Positions 54,965 to 62,272 of a stretch of 64,000 nt of DNA are shown one piece after another. The notes beneath the pieces are model-generated. The model was not told the origin of the DNA. It did no database searches and saw nothing but the letters and a program-made list of their open reading frames with translations. Every line of letters starts with the position of its first letter. Position 1 is the stretch's first letter. The stretch lies in contig JAUWMI010000001.1 of NCBI GenBank assembly GCA_030613245.1, positions 230,258-294,257 on the forward strand, given 5' to 3'. This stretch comes from Candidatus Sumerlaeota bacterium (GTDB taxonomy: Bacteria; Sumerlaeota; Sumerlaeia; MWCT01; JAUWMI01). Position numbers and translations under genes: made by a program.

Positions 54965-55651
54965 ATGGGTGAGAAGAATAACGTCAAATCGTGGGTGAAG
55001 GCTGTTGTGCTTGTTGTGGTGATTATTGCTCTTGTCTTGCTTTCTCGATGGCTTGGGCTTGGAAAGAGATTAGCTGAATTGCAAAGCTGGATTAAAAGCA
55101 TAGGTTTTTGGGGCCCAGCAGTATTCGTGATTATATATGCAGGTACAACCGTAGCGGCTGTTCCTGGTTCTGCAATGAGTATCATTGCAGGCTCAATTTT
55201 TGGGTCGGTCGTCGGGCTAATAAGTGTAAGCATCGGCTCAACATTGGGAGCAAGTTTGGCATTTCTTGCCGCACGATATTTTGCGCGCGATGCTATTGTA
55301 CAGTGGCTGGGTAAGAAGGAGAAGTTTCGCAAACTTGATGATCTTACTGAAAAACACGGGGCAATAATTGTAGCCATCACAAGATTAGTCCCTCTGTTCC
55401 CGTTTACGCTTTTGAATTATGGATTTGGGCTTACAAAGGTTCCCTTTAAGACGTATGTGTTTTGGTCCTGGCTCTGTATGTTGCCCGGTACGGTATTGTA
55501 CGTAATCGGCTCTGATGCTGTTACTAAAGCCATTACCATGGGCAGGATTCCGTGGGTCTTGGTTGGTATTTTGATCTTAGCGATCATTCTGATTGTATTC
55601 TTGGTACGTTATGCAAAGAGCATGTTAAAGGAGGAGAATACTCACCACTAA
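54965..55651 (+). CDS. TVP38/TMEM64 family membrane protein (SNARE-associated/DedA-like), 228 aa
   Basis: An integral membrane protein with about five or six helices. The central re-entrant region has the family signature: AVPGSAMSIIAGSIFGSVVGLISVSIGSTLGASLAFLAARYFARD, then ITRLVPLFPFTLLNYGFGLTKV. It closes with FWSWLCMLPGTVLYVIGSDA. The DedA/TVP38 superfamily is linked to lipid scrambling or polyprenyl-phosphate transport. Beginning 23 bp after the DUF2064 gene and ending 39 bp before a disulfide oxidoreductase, it sits firmly in the operon. Pairing with a dihydrolipoamide-dehydrogenase-like gene is common for this family. Confidence 0.92.
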   Translation: MGEKNNVKSWVKAVVLVVVIIALVLLSRWLGLGKRLAELQSWIKSIGFWGPAVFVIIYAGTTVAAVPGSAMSIIAGSIFGSVVGLISVSIGSTLGASLAFLAARYFARDAIVQWLGKKEKFRKLDDLTEKHGAIIVAITRLVPLFPFTLLNYGFGLTKVPFKTYVFWSWLCMLPGTVLYVIGSDAVTKAITMGRIPWVLVGILILAIILIVFLVRYAKSMLKEENTHH

Positions 55652-55690
55652 TTGGAAAAAATGCGCTGGTTCATAAAGGAGGGTTCACAA

Positions 55691-57130
55691 ATGAAACCAT
55701 TTGACTATGACGTAGCAGTCATTGGAGGAGGTGCAGCTGGATTTACAGCTGCAAAGACGGCGAATGGCCTGGGTAAAAAGGTGGCTATGGTGGAAAAAGG
55801 AAAACTGGGAGGTGAGTGTACTTTGTATGGTTGTATACCTAGCAAGGCGTTGATAAAGGTGGGTGATATTGCTCGAGATATAAAAAATTTGAAAGATTAC
55901 GGGCTGAAATCAGATACAGATATTAAATTAAACACCGAGAATGTGATGGATCATGTTCGTTCTATTGTCCAGAAAGTATATAAGGGGCATCTTCCGGAGA
56001 GCTTCGAAAGAATCGGTATTAAGGTTATTTTTGGGGAACCAGAGTTCATAAATAATCATCAGGTAAAGTTAGGCGATGGCAAAATATCAGCAAAGAAATT
56101 CATCATTGCAACAGGTTCCAGCGCTTTAATACCTCCTATCGAAGGATTAAAGGAAGTTCCTTATCTAACGAATGAAACATTCTTTGATTTGAAGGTATTG
56201 CCGGAGTCAATGATCGTCGTGGGGGGAGGCCCGATAGGTATAGAATTATCGCAAGCAATAAATCGCCTGGGCGTAAAAACGACTGTTGTGGAGATGGGGG
56301 AGAGAATACTTATTCGAGATGACAGAGAACTTGCTGAGCTACTTGCCGAGCGCTTGGAGTCTGAAGGGGTAAGAATATTGACGAAAACAAAGGCGGTTAA
56401 ATTTTCCCAGGAAAACGGAAGAATAGTTCTCACGGTTGAAGACACAAATAATCAAGCCCGAAATATAGAAGCAGAGGCTGTTTTAATTGGCGTTGGAAGA
56501 AAAGCCAATGTTGATGGGCTTAAGCTGGAAAATGCAGGGATAAAGTATTCACCAAAGGGGATAGTTACGGACGAAAAACTAAGAACGACTGCTCCAAATA
56601 TATACGCCTGTGGAGATGTTGTGGGACCGTATCAATTCAGCCACATGGCGGAATACCAGGCGGTGATTGCTACTGTTAATGCAACGCTGCCCATCAAAAG
56701 GAGAGTAGATTACAGGAATGTGCTCTGGTGCACATACACTGACCCCGAGCTGGCGCACGCCGGCCTAACCGAAGAAGAAGCCAGAGCAAAGTACGATGAC
56801 GGGGTTAAGATTTATCGTTACGAGTATAAGAATTTAGATAGGGCAAAAACAGACCTTGTAGAGACAGGACTGGGGAAATTTATATGCACTAAAAAGGGCA
56901 AGCTTGTTGGGGCTCATATCCTGGGAAGTAAAGCGGGAGAGCTGATACACGAAGCACAGCTCCTGAAATCTTTGAACATTAATTTCTCCAAGATTCAATC
57001 GGCAATACACGGCTATCCTACTTTATCTGATTTGACTCGCCAAGCAGGAAAGTTGGCCTATGTTGAGAAATTACAGAACAATTTCTTCTTGAAGTTGTTA
57101 AAGAGAATTCTATCCAGAAAAATTGATTGA
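55691..57130 (+). CDS. Dihydrolipoamide-dehydrogenase-like pyridine nucleotide-disulfide oxidoreductase, 479 aa
   Basis: FAD and NAD(P)H-dependent oxidoreductase. The FAD motif VIGGGAAGFTAAKTA opens the protein. The redox-active disulfide is in GGECTLYGCIPSKALIK (C43, C48). The NAD(P) motif is IVVGGGPIGIELSQA, and the second FAD block is IYACGDVVGP. The dimer-interface histidine region is IHGYPTLSDL. The C-terminal Cys pair of mercuric reductase and an N-terminal heavy-metal domain are both absent, so it is not a classical MerA. The ATG at 55691 has AAGGAGG 7 bp upstream, so the TTG at 55652 is not used. It closes the radical-SAM cluster; its substrate there is unknown. Confidence 0.92.
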   Translation: MKPFDYDVAVIGGGAAGFTAAKTANGLGKKVAMVEKGKLGGECTLYGCIPSKALIKVGDIARDIKNLKDYGLKSDTDIKLNTENVMDHVRSIVQKVYKGHLPESFERIGIKVIFGEPEFINNHQVKLGDGKISAKKFIIATGSSALIPPIEGLKEVPYLTNETFFDLKVLPESMIVVGGGPIGIELSQAINRLGVKTTVVEMGERILIRDDRELAELLAERLESEGVRILTKTKAVKFSQENGRIVLTVEDTNNQARNIEAEAVLIGVGRKANVDGLKLENAGIKYSPKGIVTDEKLRTTAPNIYACGDVVGPYQFSHMAEYQAVIATVNATLPIKRRVDYRNVLWCTYTDPELAHAGLTEEEARAKYDDGVKIYRYEYKNLDRAKTDLVETGLGKFICTKKGKLVGAHILGSKAGELIHEAQLLKSLNINFSKIQSAIHGYPTLSDLTRQAGKLAYVEKLQNNFFLKLLKRILSRKID

Positions 57131-57164
57131 CTGAAGAAGTATAAAAAGCATTGTGCTCATAGCC

Positions 57165-58250
57165 ATGAAGATTTTTGTGAATAAGGTAACCCCGGACTTT
57201 GAGGCGTTCCGTCGGTGCATTTTGCGAGAAGGAACGCCCGCGCGGGTGCACCATATTGAACTGTTCCAGGATGAGGAGATCAAAGCGGTGGTTGCGGGCC
57301 GGTTCAACCTTGAAGATGGCCTGAAGCGCAAAGATCCATTTTTCGATATCCGACGCGAGATCGCCATACAGCGTTTTCTGGGCTACGACATGATCCGCGT
57401 CCGCCCGCCGGGTTTTGAGTTCCCCTTGGAAATGCTGGCTGCTAAGGACGCCACGAGAGTGAACGGTCAGGTGCGCGCCCAACGCGACTGGATAGACGAG
57501 CATACTGGTCCGATCCAGAGCTGGGCAGAATTTGAGCGATACCCGTGGCCAGACCCGGCTAACATAAATACAACGGGCCTCGAATGGCTTGAAAAGAACC
57601 TTCCCGACGGCATGGCTGTCTACGATCTAACCTCGCATATCCTTGAGCAGACTACCTGGCTGATGGGCTATGAAACCTTGTGCGCCAAAATTTATGATGA
57701 GCCCGATTTGGCCGACGCGGTATTTGAAAAGATTGGCCGCCTCTACCTGGAGTATACACGGCTGCTGGCACAGTTCTCCTGCATTGGTGTGCTTTGGGGC
57801 AGTGACGACATGGGCTTCCGGACACAAACTTTGCTCTCGCCAGAAATGCTTCGGGACAAAGTTTTGCCCTGGCATCGGCTGGCGGCACAGGTGGCACACG
57901 AATACAAGAAGTTATATTTCCTGCACGCGTGTGGAAACCTGGAAGCAATCATGGACGACCTAATCGAGGTCGTGGGAATTGATGCCAAACATTCCTTTGA
58001 AGACACTATCGCGCCCGTGACTGAAATAAAGCGACGTTACGGTTCCCGAATTGCAATTCTGGGCGGAATTGACGTTGACTTTCTCTGTCGAAGCACAGAG
58101 ACGGATATCCGCCGACGGGTCCGGGACACGCTCGATCAGTGCCACCCGGGCGGAGGCTATTGCCTCGGCACAGGCAACTCGGTCGCAAACTATATCCCGC
58201 TCCGCAATTACCTTGTCATGCTCGATGAGGGCCGCCGTTACAGCGCGTGA
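57165..58250 (+). CDS. UroD-like (MtaA/CmuA) corrinoid methyltransferase family protein, 361 aa
   Basis: A TIM-barrel protein of the uroporphyrinogen-decarboxylase superfamily. The zinc-binding motif HxC is in YFLHACGNLEAIM, and the later YCLGTGNSVANYIP carries the partner cysteine, as in MtaA/CmuA-type methylcobamide:acceptor methyltransferases. Family blocks HIELFQDEEIK, TSHILEQTTWLMGYE and SDDMGFRTQTLLSPEMLRD are visible. No UroD arginine signature for porphyrin binding is seen. The true methyl donor or acceptor is unknown. It follows the oxidoreductase after 34 bp but is noticeably GC-richer, so it may be a separate unit. The ATG at 57165 lacks a ribosome site. Confidence 0.85.
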   Translation: MKIFVNKVTPDFEAFRRCILREGTPARVHHIELFQDEEIKAVVAGRFNLEDGLKRKDPFFDIRREIAIQRFLGYDMIRVRPPGFEFPLEMLAAKDATRVNGQVRAQRDWIDEHTGPIQSWAEFERYPWPDPANINTTGLEWLEKNLPDGMAVYDLTSHILEQTTWLMGYETLCAKIYDEPDLADAVFEKIGRLYLEYTRLLAQFSCIGVLWGSDDMGFRTQTLLSPEMLRDKVLPWHRLAAQVAHEYKKLYFLHACGNLEAIMDDLIEVVGIDAKHSFEDTIAPVTEIKRRYGSRIAILGGIDVDFLCRSTETDIRRRVRDTLDQCHPGGGYCLGTGNSVANYIPLRNYLVMLDEGRRYSA

Positions 58251-58497
58251 TAGAGGGAAGAGCCTAGTTAGCGCACACGCACGGCCTGCAAACGAGCTGG
58301 CGGGGACACCATTCCTGACAGCCAATCCGGCGCTAGAACAAACATTCTTCTTGACCCCGGCGTATGGATTCTGTGACTCTAATTTAGGCTTAATGTTCAA
58401 AACTTTTCACAGTACGCCGGTGGGTATGCAATGACAACCGAAGTATAGGGCGAAGAAGGCACCACATATTCGATTTTAAAGATGAGGTGAAGGGATC

Positions 58498-60351
58498 ATG
58501 GTAAAAAAACTAAGAGCTATGGAATTTCTGATGTGCGGGATTTTGGTTGTACTTTTGTTTATGGGATGCGCAAAGCAGAACCCCGATCCCACTGGCATTT
58601 ATCTGGCAATAGGTGGACAGAGTTATATTGAAATCGGGAAAGATGCCTCGGGCAATCTCATGGTACAAGGCACCTCCCTTTTTTCTTTTCTCCCTGCTTA
58701 TGAGCCTAAGTGGCAGATCTCTTATAAGGGGCAAAAGCTCATATTAGTGTTTGAACACAAACGTCCTGCGGCCGCATTCGAATCTTCTGAAGGTGTTGCG
58801 GTAAACTCATTAGTATCGCGCATCTATTTAGAGCTTCTTCCCTCGAGCACGACGCCTGGAGATTGGGATCTCGTGGGACAATATGACTGGAGCGGCTCAT
58901 CCAAAGACATCCCTGCTGAGGACGAAATCTCTCCACTCGAAAATCCCATTCCATCCTATTTGCATCGTGTTGATGACAGGCGCGTGGTTGAGTATTTCAA
59001 CTTGCGGGCTGATTACCGCGAAGCTTTAGGGCCTGGGCCCGCTCCCGTCCCGGAGCCGGACGCTGCCCGGCTGTTCAAGCTTACCTCAGGACTTTTGGAG
59101 TCGCATCCCGACGACCTGTATGTGCGCACGTTCTATTTGGATGCGTTGATTAGAAAAGGCGATCATGAGACGCTGGAATCGCGGCTTACAGACTGGAGAG
59201 AAGCGTATGCAACGACAGATGACCAGATCTTGTCCAAGCTCTTCCGGCAGGCCGACAATAGTCTTCTCGCACTGCAACTCAGCGCTGCTGGTCGCAATGC
59301 CCATGACTTTATAATAAGAGTCCTCGGCCCTGAAACAGATCTTGCCACTCGCCTTGAACTGTTTCCAGACATTTTTAATTACGAAGAATACGCGCATCCA
59401 CAGAGCAGTGTGGTTCCCACTCTCGTTACAAACTTCCTCGAACTTCAGATTGCAGTAAAGGTGTTCCGTGTCGAAGCGGTCTTTCTGATGCTCCAAGGGA
59501 AAAGGGAAGAGGCCTTGAAGATTCTGGCTGCCAGCTATCACTTGGGGAGGCTCTTGAACCGGAGCGACACAATGATCGGCCGCCTGATTGGCATTGCGCT
59601 TCGCGCCATTTCTTCCGCGGGGCTGAGAATCTACGCACTGAATTGCTGCGAGACGTCTGATGAATTCCAACACCTGTGGGAAACCCTTGAAGAACTTGAT
59701 CGCAAAGCGGAAGTGAAAGACATAGCGGAATTACTGCCTTTGCAATCAGCGAACGTTATAAAGGAATGCGATATACGTGAGCGCGTCACAGATGCAAATT
59801 TTCAGCTCGTACGCATGGCCACGGGTGCGAAGTACCGCTTTGTTACCCAGCAAGCATTTCCCCGAAGTGCAGAGGGATTTGTTCCTTTACTGCCCGATGG
59901 GCCGCCTCAGGATCCTTTCACTACTGCGCCGCTAAGATTTTTCTCCGACCCAAACCTGTTCACGTGCTATAGCATCGGCCCTGATGAGCAGGACAACCGA
60001 GCAGCTATCTCCTACGATCCAACGAACGGCACAGTGAGCCCCGGCGATATTTTTGTGGAGATTCCGCATGAGCGCGAATACCCATTTCCGCGCGACGGGG
60101 TAAAAGCTGCATCCGCAGACGAGCTGCGCAGGCAGTTCCCTAATGGCCTGCCTGGGGACCCCTTTGCTGATACTAGAGGCAGACCGCTTGGTATTTCCAA
60201 TACAACGCCAGTCTATGTCTATAGCTACGGCCCTGATACGAACGAACACTGGGCCCGGGAAGCTGGCGATCGTTATGTCCCCGAAGTTCTCTACGATCCA
60301 ACCAACGGCACCATTACCCCGGGCGACCTGTTTATTGCCATTCCGCGATAG
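58498..60351 (+). CDS. Lipoprotein with C-terminal YDPTNGT modules, tandem paralogue 1, 617 aa
   Basis: Not a named family. The N-terminus MVKKLRAMEFLMCGILVVLLFMGCAKQ has lipobox FMGC (anchor Cys24). A small beta-rich unit follows (GIYLAIGGQSYIEIGKDASG, GTSLFSFLPAYEPKW). Residues 190-440 are helical with repeat character (LESHPDDLYVRTFYLDALI, FLMLQGKREEALKILAASYHLG). The last 150 residues contain two copies of a YSxGPD...YDPTNGTxxPGDxFxxIP module, with RFFSDPNLFTCYSIGPDEQD before the first. Such modules also occur in pseudopilin-like proteins of some candidate phyla. GAGGTGAAGG precedes the ATG. Strong identity with the next two genes shows recent duplication. Confidence 0.85.
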   Translation: MVKKLRAMEFLMCGILVVLLFMGCAKQNPDPTGIYLAIGGQSYIEIGKDASGNLMVQGTSLFSFLPAYEPKWQISYKGQKLILVFEHKRPAAAFESSEGVAVNSLVSRIYLELLPSSTTPGDWDLVGQYDWSGSSKDIPAEDEISPLENPIPSYLHRVDDRRVVEYFNLRADYREALGPGPAPVPEPDAARLFKLTSGLLESHPDDLYVRTFYLDALIRKGDHETLESRLTDWREAYATTDDQILSKLFRQADNSLLALQLSAAGRNAHDFIIRVLGPETDLATRLELFPDIFNYEEYAHPQSSVVPTLVTNFLELQIAVKVFRVEAVFLMLQGKREEALKILAASYHLGRLLNRSDTMIGRLIGIALRAISSAGLRIYALNCCETSDEFQHLWETLEELDRKAEVKDIAELLPLQSANVIKECDIRERVTDANFQLVRMATGAKYRFVTQQAFPRSAEGFVPLLPDGPPQDPFTTAPLRFFSDPNLFTCYSIGPDEQDNRAAISYDPTNGTVSPGDIFVEIPHEREYPFPRDGVKAASADELRRQFPNGLPGDPFADTRGRPLGISNTTPVYVYSYGPDTNEHWAREAGDRYVPEVLYDPTNGTITPGDLFIAIPR

Positions 60352-60391
60352 AAGTCACAACATATCACTGTTTGAAAAGAAGGTGAGCAAG

Positions 60392-62233
60392 ATGATTGTA
60401 AAGAAATTACGAGCTTTAGAATTTCTGATGTGCGGGATTCTGATTGTGTTCTTAATTGTAGGCTGCGCAAAGCAGAAGCTCGATCCCGCTGGTATCTATC
60501 TTGCAATAGGAGGACAGGCGTACGTTGAAATCGGGAAAGATGCGTCGAACAATTTTATCATAAAAGGGACATCCCTTTTTTCTGGTCTCCCTGGTCTCCC
60601 TGATTACGAGCCCGAGTGGGTGGTCTCTTTTAAGAGGCAGAAGCTAATGCTGGTGTTTAAGCACAGGACTGTGCGGACTAAATGGGAATCGCGCACCTAT
60701 TATGAATTTCTTCCCTCAAGCACGACGCCTGGGGATTGGGACCTTGTGCGGCAATATCACTGGAGCGGCGCATCCAAAGACATCCCTGCTGAGGACGAAA
60801 TCTCTCCACTCGAAAACCCCATTCCATCCTATTTACATCGCGTTGATGACAGGCGGGTGGTAGAGTATTTCAACCTGGTGGCTGATTACGCCGAAGTCTA
60901 CGGGCCTGGGCCAGATTTTGGTCCTAAGCCGGACGTTGATCGGCTGTTGGAACTTGCCTCAGGCTTGCTGGAGTCGCATCCTGACGATCTGCATGTGCGT
61001 ACGCTCTATTTGGATGCGCTGGTAATACAAGGCAATCATGAGACGCTGGAATCGCGGCTTACAGACTGGAAGGAAGCGTATGCAACAACAGATGACCGGC
61101 TCTTGTCCAAGGTCTTCCGGCAGGCCGACAATAGTCTTCACGCACTGCAACTCAGCGCTGCTGGTCGCAATGCCCATGATTTTATACTAAAAGTACTCGG
61201 TCCTGACACAGACCTTGCCACTCGCCTTGAACTGTTTCCAGACATTTTTGATTATGAAGAATACGCGCGTCCACAGAGCAGCCTGGTTCTCACTCGCATT
61301 GCAAACTTCCTCGAGCTTCAGATCGCAATAAAAGTGTTCCGTGTCGAAGCAGTCTTCTTGATGCTCCAGGGGAAACGGGAAGAGGCGCTGAAGCTTCTTG
61401 CTGCCAGCTACCACTTCGGGCAGCTCTTGAACCAGAGCAACACGTTTATCGGCCGTCTCATTGGCGGGGCACTTCGCCTCATTGCCTGTAAGGGTTTGGA
61501 AATCTATGCACTGAATTGCTGCGAGACGTCTGATGAATTCCAACACCTGTGGGAAACCCTTGAAGAACTTGAGCCCAAAAGGGAAGTGAGAGACATAGCG
61601 GAATTACTGCCCTTTCCATCGGGGGAAGCTATAAAAGCTATAAAGGACTCTGAAATACGCCTTCGCCGCACCGATGCAAGTTTTCAGCTCTTGCGCATGG
61701 CGACTGCCGCGAAGTATCGCTTTGTTACTCAGCAGGCATTTCCAAGAAGCCCAGATGAATTTGCGCCCTTACTGCCCGATGGGCCGCCTCAGGATCCTTT
61801 CACTACTGGACCGCTAAGATTTTTCTCCGACCCGAACTTGTTCACGTGCTATAGCATCGGCTCTGATGAGCAGGACAATGGTGCCACGGTCTCCTATGAC
61901 CCCACAAACGGAATCGCCAGCCGGGGCGACATTATTGTGGAGATTCCGCATGAGCGCGAATACCCATTTCCGCGCGACGGGGTAAGCGCTGCATCTGCAG
62001 ACGAGCTGCGAAGGCAGTTTCCAAACGGCTTGCCTGTTGATCCGTTTGCGGACACACGTGGCAAACCGCTCGGTATTACAAATACAACGCCCGTCTATGT
62101 TTATAGTTACGGCCCTGATACGGATGAATGGGAGGCCACACAGGCTGGCGATCGTTATGTCCCCGAAGTCCATTATGATCCAACCAACGGCACCATTAGC
62201 CCCGGCGACCTGTTTATTGCCATTCCGCGATAG
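60392..62233 (+). CDS. Lipoprotein with C-terminal YDPTNGT modules, tandem paralogue 2, 613 aa
   Basis: Second of three tandem copies. The ATG at 60392 (MIVKKLRALEFLMCG) follows AAGGTGAGCAAG and starts 40 bp after paralogue 1. The lipobox is IVGC. The order of parts is the same: N-terminal beta unit (GIYLAIGGQAYVEIG), helical middle with FLMLQGKREEALKLLAASYHFG, and two C-terminal GPD...YDPTNG modules, the first reading YDPTNGIASRGDI. Long stretches are identical at DNA level to paralogue 1 (for example around the LHRVDDRRVVEYFN codons). The three genes very likely form an operon. Function unknown. Confidence 0.86.
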   Translation: MIVKKLRALEFLMCGILIVFLIVGCAKQKLDPAGIYLAIGGQAYVEIGKDASNNFIIKGTSLFSGLPGLPDYEPEWVVSFKRQKLMLVFKHRTVRTKWESRTYYEFLPSSTTPGDWDLVRQYHWSGASKDIPAEDEISPLENPIPSYLHRVDDRRVVEYFNLVADYAEVYGPGPDFGPKPDVDRLLELASGLLESHPDDLHVRTLYLDALVIQGNHETLESRLTDWKEAYATTDDRLLSKVFRQADNSLHALQLSAAGRNAHDFILKVLGPDTDLATRLELFPDIFDYEEYARPQSSLVLTRIANFLELQIAIKVFRVEAVFLMLQGKREEALKLLAASYHFGQLLNQSNTFIGRLIGGALRLIACKGLEIYALNCCETSDEFQHLWETLEELEPKREVRDIAELLPFPSGEAIKAIKDSEIRLRRTDASFQLLRMATAAKYRFVTQQAFPRSPDEFAPLLPDGPPQDPFTTGPLRFFSDPNLFTCYSIGSDEQDNGATVSYDPTNGIASRGDIIVEIPHEREYPFPRDGVSAASADELRRQFPNGLPVDPFADTRGKPLGITNTTPVYVYSYGPDTDEWEATQAGDRYVPEVHYDPTNGTISPGDLFIAIPR

Positions 62234-62272
62234 GAGACACTACATATCACTGTTTGGAGAGTAGGTGAGCGG

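Noticed and set aside
55691..57130. Mercuric reductase (merA)
   Set aside because: The redox CxxxxC is shared by the whole family, but the C-terminal Cys pair and N-terminal metal domain of MerA are absent, and no other mer genes are near.
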